The position numbers were made by a program, and so were the translations under genes. This document shows positions 8,007-17,208 of a DNA stretch of 59,458 nt, one piece after another. Source of the stretch: Nitrospira sp. UW-LDO-01 (GTDB taxonomy: Bacteria; Nitrospirota; Nitrospiria; Nitrospirales; Nitrospiraceae); NCBI GenBank assembly GCA_002254365.1, contig NIUT01000074.1, positions 1-59,458 of the forward strand, given 5' to 3'. Each line of letters starts with the position of its first letter. Positions within the stretch are counted from its first letter, which is position 1. The notes under the pieces are model-generated. The model saw nothing but the letters and a program-made list of their open reading frames with translations, did not search any database and was not told the DNA's origin.

Positions 8007-10031
8007 ATGGGACTTAGTGCATTAATGGACATCGCCAAGACGGCTCTGTTTACGGCGCAACAGGGACTGACCGTCACGGGCCACAATATTGGCAATGTCA
8101 ATACTCCGGGTTTCTCCAGACAGCAAGTCGTCCTGACCGAAGAACGGCCGGTCGATGGAAGCCCGGGGCAAGTCGGAACCGGCGTAAGAATTGCCGAGAT
8201 TCGACGAGCGGTGGACGTCTTTCTGAACCGCGAGGTGACGGAGTCTCATGAAGATCTCGGGCAATTCACGGTCCTTCGAGATGAGTTAAATCGACTCGAG
8301 AGCCTCTTCGGGGATGCTCGAGGGCAGGGGCTCTCAGGAAAGCTCAACGAGTTATTCAAGGCTTTCCAGGATGCGACGACCACACCATCACAAGTCTCTT
8401 CACGCTCCGTAGTGCTGGGAAGAGCTTCGACCTTGGCTGGAGCGTTTCACCAGATCAATACGGACTTGGTTGAAACTCGTCGAGCGATCAATGTCCAAGT
8501 GGGGGTGACGATTGACGAGGTCAATACGCTGACCGCCAAAATTGCAGAGTTCAATACCCAAATAAAGTCGGCCGAGGTGAGCGGGCAGAATGCCAACGAT
8601 CTTCGCGATCAACGAGATCTTGCCGTCAATGAGTTGGCGACGAGAGTTGAAGTGTTCACGCTCGATCGATCAGATGGCACCATCTCGGTCTTTACAGCTC
8701 GTGGTCTTGTGCTCGTTGATCAGGAGACGACCCGTCACTTGGTGGGGGTTGAATCGACGGACAACCAGGGTCTTCTGGAAATCGGGTACGATATTGGGGG
8801 AACTCAACCGGCTATCATTAGCGACTTGATTTCAACCGGACGCCTTCGTGGGCTGTTAGATGTTCGAGACCAATCCATTCCGTCGATTCAACGTGGGGTG
8901 GATGCGCTGGCCGGATCGCTGATCAATGAGGTGAACCAACTTCACCGTGTGGGATACGGCCTTGACGGTTCCACCGGAAATGATGTCTTCTCGGGCTTGT
9001 CGGTCACGACGAACGCACCGACGGCAAATACGGGGTCCAGCTCGATCGGCAGCGGAGCCATCACGGCGCCAAGCTCTCTGACATTCCATGACTACGAAGT
9101 GCGGTTCAGCGGCACGAACAGCTATACCATTGTCGATGCGACAACGGGGGCTGGAATTCATGGGAATTACACCGGAACAGCCATTACCCCTCCAACAGTA
9201 GATACTCCGTTCAACATCGTCTCCGGGGTAAACGACACGTTGGTCGTGTCTGTCGACGGGACAACGTCAGGGACTATTACACTTAACGGAGCCGCATCAC
9301 CAGGTCAGCCCTATACGTCAGGCAGCGCATTGGCTACTGAACTGCAGAACAAAATCAACGCAGATGCGACACTGACTGCAGCAGGCCGACGAGTCACGGT
9401 AAATTTTGATCGTACAACAAACCGCTTGCTGGTGCGATCCAATTTGACTGGTGGGGCGAGTGCCGTCGACGTCACCGGCGGGACGGCACGAGCAGGTCTC
9501 GGCTTATCTGGGGGAACGGCTACCGCAGCTTCCGGGACCTACAGTAGTCCTCAAACGTTTCATGTCGACGGTGTTGCTGTGACGGTATCGGGAGCGCCGG
9601 CGGCCAACGATGTTTTAGCGTTCAACTCTCGGGAGAATGCCGCGAGAGACATTCTTGTCGCGCTGTCCGATCCGTCACAGCTTGCACTCTCGTCGACACG
9701 AGCGGGTGTCCCAGGGAACAATCAGAACGGCCTCAATCTTGTTGCGCTGCAATCGAAAACCATCACGAGCCTCGATAATGCAACACTGCTTGATTCCTAT
9801 CGCAAGACAACGGCGGATTTAGGGGTGGCCTCTCAGGTTGCCACACAGCGGCTTGATACGGAGGAAGTTCGCCAAGAACAGCTCCAAAGTTTTCACGCCC
9901 AGGTGTCTGGTGTCTCGCTTGACGAGGAGCTGGTCAATTTACTCAAGTTTCAACGAGCGTTTGAAGCTGCTTCGCGTATGATCGTCGCGGCCGATGAAAT
10001 GATGTCGACCTTGATTTCGCTCAAGCGATAG
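8007..10031 (+). CDS. flgK: Hook-filament junction protein FlgK (HAP1)
   Basis: 674 aa. The N-terminal GHNIGNVNTPGFSRQQV (about 25-41) and C-terminal VSLDEELVNLLKFQRAFEAA are the FlgK D0 signatures. The middle is enlarged. Residues about 408-500 form a Flagellin_IN-like module (DTLVVSVDGTTSGTI, INADATLTAAG, SAVDVTGG) that also occurs in FlgL downstream. A short HDYEVRFSGTNSYTIVD unit precedes it. Exported through the flagellar apparatus with help of FlgN. GAGGATTT precedes the ATG. Confidence 0.95.
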   Translation: MGLSALMDIAKTALFTAQQGLTVTGHNIGNVNTPGFSRQQVVLTEERPVDGSPGQVGTGVRIAEIRRAVDVFLNREVTESHEDLGQFTVLRDELNRLESLFGDARGQGLSGKLNELFKAFQDATTTPSQVSSRSVVLGRASTLAGAFHQINTDLVETRRAINVQVGVTIDEVNTLTAKIAEFNTQIKSAEVSGQNANDLRDQRDLAVNELATRVEVFTLDRSDGTISVFTARGLVLVDQETTRHLVGVESTDNQGLLEIGYDIGGTQPAIISDLISTGRLRGLLDVRDQSIPSIQRGVDALAGSLINEVNQLHRVGYGLDGSTGNDVFSGLSVTTNAPTANTGSSSIGSGAITAPSSLTFHDYEVRFSGTNSYTIVDATTGAGIHGNYTGTAITPPTVDTPFNIVSGVNDTLVVSVDGTTSGTITLNGAASPGQPYTSGSALATELQNKINADATLTAAGRRVTVNFDRTTNRLLVRSNLTGGASAVDVTGGTARAGLGLSGGTATAASGTYSSPQTFHVDGVAVTVSGAPAANDVLAFNSRENAARDILVALSDPSQLALSSTRAGVPGNNQNGLNLVALQSKTITSLDNATLLDSYRKTTADLGVASQVATQRLDTEEVRQEQLQSFHAQVSGVSLDEELVNLLKFQRAFEAASRMIVAADEMMSTLISLKR

Positions 10032-10046
10032 ACCAAGGAGTGCGCC

Positions 10047-11816
10047 ATGCGCGTGACGGAACAGCAGGTCTTTGGATTCCTCGTCAACAGCTATCAACGG
10101 TCTCGATCTCGAGCGCTGCAATTGCAGGAACATCTTGCAACCGGCAAGCAGGTGTTGCAGCCGTCTGACGATCCCGGGCGATTCCATCGGATCGTCGGAG
10201 AAAAAACCACCTTAGCGAAACTGGAACAGCATCTTCGAAATATTTCTTCGGCAACGGTCCGACTGGATCTGGCCGATACGGCATTGCAGGGTACGACATC
10301 GACCCTCTCTCGAGTGCGACAATTGGCGGTTCAGTATGCCTCTGATACCAATGGTGCGGCGGAGCGAGCCGCAGGCGGTCAAGAAGTCAAGGCCCTCCTC
10401 CAACACCTTCTTCAACTTGGGAATGCCGAATACGATGAGAATCAACCGGTGTTTGGCGGTACAAGCCGCCACGGATTTGCCGCGGGATTGACGCTGTCCT
10501 CGCCTGTGACGCTGACGAATGCGGTTACAGATACGCTGACGGTCACCGTGGATGGCGTGACTTCCGGCACGATTGATTTGACCGGAGGGACAGAAACGTT
10601 GACCGGTTCTGAGCTAGCTGCGCGTGTGCAGAGCCGAATCAATGCCGATACGACGTTAGCCGTTGCGGGTAAGAGCGTGTCCGTCAGATATGAGGATGGG
10701 CGTCTTGTCATACTGTCCGATTCTGAGGGAGCAAGCTCCACAGTGGACGTGTCCGGGGGGTCGGCCCGTACGCTGCTCGGATTCAACGGAGGGAGTTCAG
10801 GCAACGGTGGTGCGACGTTTGCGACGACCGTGGCGACTCATGTCGCGTCGACAAACAGCGGAGGAGCCTTGATCTCTCAAGGACAAGTGCTGAATCCTAG
10901 TACGACCTCCTACGACAACTACGTCGTTCGATTTAGTGGGGCGACAACGTTTGATGTCCTCAATGTCTCGGCTCCTCTCTCGGTCTCGCCGAATTCTGCC
11001 AATGTCGGCCGGGTAGGCGTCGCTGATGCTGGGGTCGTTGATCCACAACAGATTACACTCGACACGTACGAAATACAGTTTACGTCGTCGTCCCAGTATT
11101 CCGTGCGAAACACCACCACGGGTGCAACGCTTTCATCCGGGAATACCTACGTGTCCGGTGGCGCCATCGAATTTGATGGCGTTCGCGTCGTGCTTTCCCA
11201 TGCACAGGGGACCGGGCCTGTCACCGGAGATCGATTTACCCTCGCACTGGCTTCACAAACAGTCCTCGCTAATCAAGCCTATACAGCTGGTGCTCCGATT
11301 ACATTCGATGGAATTCAATTTCGAATCACTCACAGCGCGTCTGCACCGGCTGCGGGAGATCTGTTTCACGTGAGCGCGCATACTCGGTATGCTGGAGATG
11401 CCGACAACCAACAGATTGAAGTAGCTGATGGAGAGGTTGTCAGCACCGGTGTGCGCGGGGATGAGGTTTTTAGCGGTTCCGACGTGAATCTGTTTGATAC
11501 GGTACAACAACTTCTGGCAGCCCTTCGAGGAAATTTCAAGGCAGGGATTGTTGAGAGCTTGGATAGTTTGGACCGCGCGATCAGTCAAGTCGCGGCAGCG
11601 CAGGGAGACGTGGGTGCGTTGACGAACCGCTTGGAGTCTACGTCGTTAGCCTTGGACGATGCCAAGGAGCTTGCAACTAATACGTTGTCGTCGTTCGAGG
11701 ATATTGATTTGGCACGGACCATCTCTGATTTGACCCTGCAAGAGTATGCGATTCAAGCCGCAGGGGCATCGCTTGGTCGGATCTTCGACAATACTCTCCT
11801 CAAGTACCTGCGTTAG
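10047..11816 (+). CDS. flgL: Hook-filament junction protein FlgL (HAP3), enlarged
   Basis: 589 aa, roughly twice the size of enterobacterial FlgL (about 317 aa). The terminal D0/D1 parts are conserved: N-terminal MRVTEQQVFGFLVNSYQRS, QPSDDPGRFHRI, and C-terminal EDIDLARTISDLTLQEYAIQ. The extra mass is a Flagellin_IN-like module (about 160-250) shared with FlgK, then tandem units of the type YDNYVVRFSGATTFDVL and LDTYEIQFTSSSQYSVRN. These probably form exposed domains of the junction. 15 bp after flgK. Confidence 0.93.
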   Translation: MRVTEQQVFGFLVNSYQRSRSRALQLQEHLATGKQVLQPSDDPGRFHRIVGEKTTLAKLEQHLRNISSATVRLDLADTALQGTTSTLSRVRQLAVQYASDTNGAAERAAGGQEVKALLQHLLQLGNAEYDENQPVFGGTSRHGFAAGLTLSSPVTLTNAVTDTLTVTVDGVTSGTIDLTGGTETLTGSELAARVQSRINADTTLAVAGKSVSVRYEDGRLVILSDSEGASSTVDVSGGSARTLLGFNGGSSGNGGATFATTVATHVASTNSGGALISQGQVLNPSTTSYDNYVVRFSGATTFDVLNVSAPLSVSPNSANVGRVGVADAGVVDPQQITLDTYEIQFTSSSQYSVRNTTTGATLSSGNTYVSGGAIEFDGVRVVLSHAQGTGPVTGDRFTLALASQTVLANQAYTAGAPITFDGIQFRITHSASAPAAGDLFHVSAHTRYAGDADNQQIEVADGEVVSTGVRGDEVFSGSDVNLFDTVQQLLAALRGNFKAGIVESLDSLDRAISQVAAAQGDVGALTNRLESTSLALDDAKELATNTLSSFEDIDLARTISDLTLQEYAIQAAGASLGRIFDNTLLKYLR

Positions 11817-11825
11817 GACGGCTTC

Positions 11826-11853
11826 TCAAGTTTATTGCAGTCACGGCCGATAG
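11826..11853 (+). promoter_or_regulatory. Sigma-28 promoter of csrA-fliW
   Basis: TCAAGTTT, 12 nt, GCCGATAG. The -10 box differs from consensus at one base and the spacer is one longer than usual. It lies in the flgL-csrA gap, 35 bp before the csrA ATG, so csrA-fliW can be transcribed late, with flagellin. Confidence 0.65.
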
Positions 11854-11888
11854 TGCTCTGAAGGACTATTCGGCCAAGGAAGGCAGGT

Positions 11889-12134
11889 ATGCTGGTACTG
11901 ACCCGTCGATGTGGAGAAAGCGTCACGATTGGCCCTGATATCAGGGTCGTCGTACTTGGCCTGAAAAGCGGGCAAGTTCGTTTGGGGATTGAGGCTCCTC
12001 CGGCGGTCGCTGTGCATCGGGAGGAAGTTTACACACGGATTCAAGAAGAAAATCGCTTGGCGGCCAAAACCCAAGCCGTCCCTCTCGATGCGTTTCGCCG
12101 ACTGATCCCTGGAAAACGTGGAATGGTCTCATAA
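11889..12134 (+). CDS. csrA: Carbon storage/translation regulator CsrA
   Basis: 81 aa RNA-binding dimer subunit. It begins [18 protein letters not shown] and contains [19 protein letters not shown], the strands carrying the RNA-contacting Leu4/Arg and the VAVHREEV core. The C-terminal tail is about 15 residues longer than E. coli CsrA (61 aa), as in FliW-containing bacteria. CsrA blocks translation of flagellin mRNA by binding GGA motifs at the ribosome site. It sits next to its protein antagonist fliW. Confidence 0.95.
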   Translation: MLVLTRRCGESVTIGPDIRVVVLGLKSGQVRLGIEAPPAVAVHREEVYTRIQEENRLAAKTQAVPLDAFRRLIPGKRGMVS

Positions 12135-12144
12135 GGATGTCGAG

Positions 12145-12627
12145 ATGAAATGCAGATCGACCCGATTTGGGTCATTCGAAGTCTCAGACGACAGCATTGT
12201 ACGGTTTCCCGTCGGTCTGTTGGGATTTCCGGAGTCCCAACAGTATGTCATTCTGGACCATGACACGGAGGCTCCGTTTAAATGGCTCCAGTCGATCGAT
12301 GAGCCTGGGTTGGCATTCGTGATTCTTGATCCTGCCATATTCCACACCGACTATCGAGTCAGCGTGCCCGTCGACATTTTAGCCGAGATGAACGGCGGGA
12401 AAGAGGAAGATCTGGCACTGGCCGTCATCTTGACCATTCCCTCTGACGATCCGGCTCACATTACGGCAAATCTACGCGGTCCGTTGGTGATGAGTCACAA
12501 GACGAGATTAGGTACACAGTTGGTGCTCTCTGAAGAATATCCAACTCGGTTTCCGCTCTTCCCTGCATCGTCCTCCCAGCCATCAATCTCCGTAGAGCCA
12601 CGGTCTGCTGCAAAGTGTCCTGCATAA
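12145..12627 (+). CDS. fliW: Flagellar assembly factor FliW
   Basis: 160 aa. FliW binds either flagellin or CsrA; when flagellin is exported, freed FliW sequesters CsrA and lifts repression of flagellin translation. Family motifs: FGSFEVSDDSIVRFPVGLLG, PFKWLQSIDEPGLAFVILDP and ITANLRGPLVM. Start chosen at the ATG after AAGGATGTCGAG; an ATG 27 bp upstream overlaps csrA. The 17-residue Ser/Pro-rich tail is not part of the fold. Confidence 0.93.
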   Translation: MKCRSTRFGSFEVSDDSIVRFPVGLLGFPESQQYVILDHDTEAPFKWLQSIDEPGLAFVILDPAIFHTDYRVSVPVDILAEMNGGKEEDLALAVILTIPSDDPAHITANLRGPLVMSHKTRLGTQLVLSEEYPTRFPLFPASSSQPSISVEPRSAAKCPA

Positions 12628-12774
12628 GAGCGAGGGACTATGCCGGCCCTTGTCACCTGCGTTGTTCATGACGGTTTGTGACGAAGTGTGAGCAGCTCGC
12701 GCGCTTCACAGCCGACGAATCGTCTTCAGTAGCAGAGGGGTAGTTGGAGTAGGAGCGCTCGTGAATATTGCGAG

Positions 12775-15696
12775 TCAGGCGGCTGCTTGTGTCAGGGCAG
12801 GGTACCCATTGCGATAGGATTCCAGTACTTGGACCAGTCGCCCGACTTCGATTTCAAGTTGTGCGTACACGGGGGGAGCGTCGTGAAGCGCTTGAAGGCG
12901 ACCGACTGCCTCAAGACGACTGGCGATCAATCCGACCTCCGAGGCGCATAGATTTCCTGCAGTTCCTTTAAATGTGTGTGCTGAGCGTTCGACGGCAGAC
13001 GAATTGCCATCAGCCAGAGCCGTTCGAATGTCGGCCAGCATCGTTTGATAACGATCCAAAAAGAGACGGATGAGTTGGCCAAACAGCTCATTGTCGCTCC
13101 CAATGTTCTGATACATCTGCGTGTGGTCGAAAATGCCTTGGGCAGGATCGGTAGTGCCGGGAGGCAGCATCGGCTTGGTCGCCTGGGCCTTCTGAGATGG
13201 AGCTGGTGTCCAGCGCGCGAGTGCGGCCCGTAGTTCGTCGAGCTTGATCGGCTTTGAGAGGTAGTCATCCATACCCGCAGCTAAGCAACGCTCACGATCG
13301 CCCTGCATGGCATTGGCGGTGACGGCGATAATTGGTATATGTCGGTGAGTTTCAAGCGGCGAGTGGCAGGTGTCATCAGGACCTGGCGATATAGGCGGCC
13401 CTGAATCTGAACCTGGTAACGCCGAACTCAAACCAGTGTCGGACGCTTCGCGTTCGCGAATGATTCGGGTTGTCTCAAAGCCATCCATGAGGGGCATCTG
13501 ACAATCCATCAGGATGGCGGCATATCGTCCTTTCGCCAGCGCCACCAAGGCTTCCTGCCCATTGTCGACGACATCCGGTCGATACCCCAGCTTCTCGACC
13601 ATCCGAACGGCAAGCTTCTGGTTGACAATATTGTCTTCTACGACCAACACATGTTGGTGCTCAACGTTCTCGGCAATGGTATGTCTCGTAACCAGTTGCG
13701 GGACAATGGAACCGATCTGCTCAGTTGTCCGTTCTTGATCATCCTGCATCCCTAGAACGGTTCTGAGGCACCCCCGTAACTCGTCATGGCGAACAGGTTT
13801 GGGGAGGTAGCCCATGGCGCCTGACGATCGGGCCTGTTCGGCGTGTCCGCGCTGAAGAATGGACGTCATGACCACAAGGCGTGTATGAGACCTCTCGGGA
13901 TGACTGTTGAGCTCGCGCGCGAGCTGCAAGCCGTCCTTTCCCGGCATGATGACATCCAAAATGGCGAGATCGTACGGTGTCCCTCTCTGATTGGCCTCTG
14001 TAATACGTTGCCAAGCCGACTCGGCATCTTCGGCCAGGTCGTCCACCATTCCCCATCCGGACACGAGATGATGGAGAATCATTCGGTTTGATTCATTGTC
14101 GTCAACAATCAGGACCCGCTTTCCCGCGAGCTCACCGGATGGAAGAATGGCACGCAGAGAGCCAGCCTGCTTCTGGAAGCGTGCCGTGCACCAGAAGGTA
14201 CTTCCTTGACCTTCGATACTACGGACTCCAATCTGACCTCCCATCAGTTCCACCAACTGCTTTGAAATCGACAGGCCGAGGCCGGTCCCTCCGTATTTTC
14301 GTGTCGTCGAGCTGTCTGCTTGAACGAAGGGGCGAAAGAGCTTGTCAATAGTGGTGGAACTCATGCCCATTCCACTGTCCGTGACTTCGAATCGGATCTC
14401 CACGGTATCCGTAGAGTCGCTCTCAAGATACGCTTGGAGGGCCACATCTCCTTTGTCCGTAAATTTCACGGCATTGGCAACCAGATTGGTAAGCACCTGC
14501 CGGAGGCGTCCTGGATCCCCTTTAAGCCCTGTCGGAACGGACGCGTGTACCAGCCCTGTGAGTTCGATTCCTTTCGTCTCTGCCCGTTCGGCAAACTGGG
14601 CTAATACCTGTTCCACGGTGGTTCTCAGATTAAAATCCAGGCATTCTAACTCCAGTTTCCCGGCTTCGATTTTGCTGCATTCCAGTACGTCATTGATCAA
14701 CTGCAATAGTGCTTCACCGCACTGACGAATGGTCTCCGCATAGGAGTGCTGTTCAGGTGTCAACGGAGTCTCCAACAGCAGGCTCGTCATGCCGATCACG
14801 CCGTTCATGGGTGTGCGCAATTCATGGCTGACCGTGGCCAAGAATGCAGACTTCACACGTGCGGATTCCGTCGCCTTCTCAAGCGCCTGATCGAGGCGTT
14901 GGTTGCTCTCACCAAGTTGGGTGGCGGTTTCTTGGAGTGCCTGTTGTGTCGTGTAGACGGTGGTCATATCCGTTGCGTACCCGCGGACGACTCCGTGGGG
15001 GAGGACCGGACAAAAGGTCCATGAAAAACTGGCTTTGGGAAGCATGACTTCTTGCCCGTGCAGGATCTGGCCGGTTGAGAGACATTGTTGAATGATCGTC
15101 ATGAGCTGAGCGGGTGCCACGCTGGGAAATCCTTCAAGGCTATAGCCGAATCGAGAGAGCAACGAAATCATGGCGGGGTTGGCATACAGGAGGCTGCCAT
15201 GTCGGTCCAACTCGATCATGGGTGAAGGACTTTCATGCGCAATGGCGGCAAGGCGGTCGCGCTCGTGCTTGGCCTCCATTTCTTGGGACAAGTCCCGGAT
15301 GCAGATCATCAGCACAGTGACGTCGCCGAATGTGCTCGGAGTACATGTCCATTCGACAGGAACGAGGGTGCCCGTCCGTTTCATCTGGAGCTGTTGTCTC
15401 GAGGCAATTGGGTGGCCGCTTCGTAATACTCTGGTGAGTTGTGCCGTGATCAGGTCCGCATCAGATGCCGTCAGTGTCGACCAGAAGGCGGGAAAGGATT
15501 GTTTCATCGGGAGCCGTGATCGTGGTCCCAGGAACCGGCGTCCTTCCCGGTTGACGGCGAGGATCGTGAGGTCGGGATTAAGGATAAGGGCTCCGATCGG
15601 CAAGCCCTCAAGCAGGTCGGCCATGTTGGGAATGCGCCACGAGTTGACTGCCGGCCGGCGGCGAGATGCTCCTTGCTTTCTCCGGGATTGCGGCAT
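12775..15696 (-). CDS. Hybrid sensor histidine kinase (PAS-PAS-HisKA-HATPase-REC-REC-HPt)
   Basis: 973 aa, no membrane segment, so a cytoplasmic sensor. Domains in order: PAS about 25-145, PAS about 150-255, HisKA with FLATVSHELRTPMNG (phospho-His291), HATPase to about 510, REC1 525-650 (Asp581 in LAILDVIMPGKDG), REC2 682-825 (Asp731 in ILMDCQMPLMDG), HPt about 860-960 (His907 in AHTFKGTAGN). This is a full multistep phosphorelay in one chain. Its ATG overlaps the TAA of the upstream HD-GYP gene (TAATG), so the two are coupled. Confidence 0.93.
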   Translation of the reverse strand: MPQSRRKQGASRRRPAVNSWRIPNMADLLEGLPIGALILNPDLTILAVNREGRRFLGPRSRLPMKQSFPAFWSTLTASDADLITAQLTRVLRSGHPIASRQQLQMKRTGTLVPVEWTCTPSTFGDVTVLMICIRDLSQEMEAKHERDRLAAIAHESPSPMIELDRHGSLLYANPAMISLLSRFGYSLEGFPSVAPAQLMTIIQQCLSTGQILHGQEVMLPKASFSWTFCPVLPHGVVRGYATDMTTVYTTQQALQETATQLGESNQRLDQALEKATESARVKSAFLATVSHELRTPMNGVIGMTSLLLETPLTPEQHSYAETIRQCGEALLQLINDVLECSKIEAGKLELECLDFNLRTTVEQVLAQFAERAETKGIELTGLVHASVPTGLKGDPGRLRQVLTNLVANAVKFTDKGDVALQAYLESDSTDTVEIRFEVTDSGMGMSSTTIDKLFRPFVQADSSTTRKYGGTGLGLSISKQLVELMGGQIGVRSIEGQGSTFWCTARFQKQAGSLRAILPSGELAGKRVLIVDDNESNRMILHHLVSGWGMVDDLAEDAESAWQRITEANQRGTPYDLAILDVIMPGKDGLQLARELNSHPERSHTRLVVMTSILQRGHAEQARSSGAMGYLPKPVRHDELRGCLRTVLGMQDDQERTTEQIGSIVPQLVTRHTIAENVEHQHVLVVEDNIVNQKLAVRMVEKLGYRPDVVDNGQEALVALAKGRYAAILMDCQMPLMDGFETTRIIREREASDTGLSSALPGSDSGPPISPGPDDTCHSPLETHRHIPIIAVTANAMQGDRERCLAAGMDDYLSKPIKLDELRAALARWTPAPSQKAQATKPMLPPGTTDPAQGIFDHTQMYQNIGSDNELFGQLIRLFLDRYQTMLADIRTALADGNSSAVERSAHTFKGTAGNLCASEVGLIASRLEAVGRLQALHDAPPVYAQLEIEVGRLVQVLESYRNGYPALTQAAA

Positions 15697-16967
15697 TACG
15701 CGGCTCGCAAGTCAGAATTGTCCAGGTGAATCCCGATGTTGACTCGTTCACGAATTGGGTCGAGCACACGAAGGACCGAGCGTACCGTATGGTCCGCAGA
15801 TGGTGTGGCGAGATCCACCTCGATCGGAGTGGGATAGGAGCCTCCCTGTGGGTCGGTCGTGATCTTGACGCGTGGTTTGAGTCGCTGCTGAGGGTTGACT
15901 CCAACGACCACAGCTTGTTCTCCAGTATTGAGTTTGACCAAACTTCCCACTGGGTAGACGCCGATGCTTCGGATCATCAGCTCCACGAGAGACTTCTCGA
16001 ATTGGCCGCGCTCTCCGGCCAGGAACAGTTGTCGAACGGCGTCGTGAGGCATCATGGAGGGACGTGTACCACGTCGGCTCACCATGCCGTCATAAAAGTC
16101 GACGATGCCGACGATTTGTGCGAGCTGGGAAGTCTGATCGTGGTGGAGGGCCGCAGGAAATCCGCTCCCATCGCTCCGCTCATGATGCTCTTTTACGACG
16201 CGCAAGACATCCTCGGGCATCCCTGGTTGTTCAGCGAGCACCGCGACACCTAGTTTGCAGTGCTGCTCCAGAAGGGTCTTGTCCTGTCCGGTGCATTCAT
16301 CTCGCTTGCGCACTAAATTGCGAGGCAATCGCACATAGCCGGTATCGTGTAGCAACGCCCCCATTCCAATGAGTTCCTGGGTTGGCTGATCCAGTCCGAT
16401 CTCAAGGGCCACGATGAGCGACAGAATGCAGGTATCCAGTGCATGAGTCGTCAGGGATCGGTCAAACTGTTTGATTTTTTGAATGGCAAGTTGAGTAGCC
16501 ATCGCAGCATGATCGCTGAGCACGTGCGCCAGGACAGTCGACACGATCGCTTTGGTTGCTTCGGGCGAGGGAGGAATACCACGTTCAAGATCAGAGAAGA
16601 TGCGCTCTACAGCTTCCTGAGCTTGGGCATAGATGACCGAGGGCAGCTGATGAGCATCACAGGTTGCTATTCCAGCAGGTGCGATCGTGTTCCCAGATGA
16701 GGGTGATTCAAGATGGGGCGGTTCTGGCTGTGCGCTGTGCTCGAGGCTTTCCGGACCGGTCGAGGAAGGGATCGATGGCACATCAAGCCCCTTACTAGTG
16801 TCGATCGTGACCATCCTGATCCCATGGCGCTTCATGACGTGAATGGTGTCCAGGTCTTTAATAGCAAATTTATGGGAAAGAAACGGCGTGCGGTACCATG
16901 GGACGTCCATGTCAACGAGGTACATCCCGAGGATCAGTTGGTCGATTGAAATACGTTTTGTGGCCAT
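15696..16967 (-). CDS. HD-GYP domain protein with DUF3391 N-terminus
   Basis: 423 aa from the ATG preceded by GGAGCC. Residues about 4-60 (RISIDQLILGMYLVDMDVPW) match the DUF3391 module common in front of HD-GYP domains. The HD-GYP domain spans about 180-350: LLHDTGYVRLP, LLEQHCKLG, VVKEHHERSDGSGFP, VDFYDGMVSRR. The metal-binding His/Asp residues are present, but HDxGK reads HDTGY and GYP reads GFP, so c-di-GMP phosphodiesterase activity is likely but not certain. Encoded first in a two-gene unit with the hybrid kinase. Confidence 0.88.
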   Translation of the reverse strand: MATKRISIDQLILGMYLVDMDVPWYRTPFLSHKFAIKDLDTIHVMKRHGIRMVTIDTSKGLDVPSIPSSTGPESLEHSAQPEPPHLESPSSGNTIAPAGIATCDAHQLPSVIYAQAQEAVERIFSDLERGIPPSPEATKAIVSTVLAHVLSDHAAMATQLAIQKIKQFDRSLTTHALDTCILSLIVALEIGLDQPTQELIGMGALLHDTGYVRLPRNLVRKRDECTGQDKTLLEQHCKLGVAVLAEQPGMPEDVLRVVKEHHERSDGSGFPAALHHDQTSQLAQIVGIVDFYDGMVSRRGTRPSMMPHDAVRQLFLAGERGQFEKSLVELMIRSIGVYPVGSLVKLNTGEQAVVVGVNPQQRLKPRVKITTDPQGGSYPTPIEVDLATPSADHTVRSVLRVLDPIRERVNIGIHLDNSDLRAA

Positions 16968-17131
16968 GGTCGCAGGCTCCAGATCAAAGACACCCTCGAA
17001 CGGGCTTTCAGACTGCAGGTGGTTCGCGTGCGTTATCGGCGAAAGAAACGTCGTACTTGATCGGTGGATGCCAGACGATGTGCGTTGTAATTCATTGGGA
17101 ATCAATGCGTTCCGTCTCGCACCCTTAATGC

Positions 17132-17159
17132 TCAAGAATAGCCTCTGATGGGCCGATAG
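17132..17159 (+). promoter_or_regulatory. Sigma-28 promoter of the YcgR-like gene
   Basis: TCAAGAAT, 12 nt, GCCGATAG, ending 49 bp before the PilZ gene start, in the divergent gap with the HD-GYP gene. It matches the other late promoters of this window in both boxes. Confidence 0.6.
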
Positions 17160-17208
17160 AGCTCATCAGCAAGTGTTTGTAGTGAGTGCGCAACGAGGAA
17201 GAATCACG

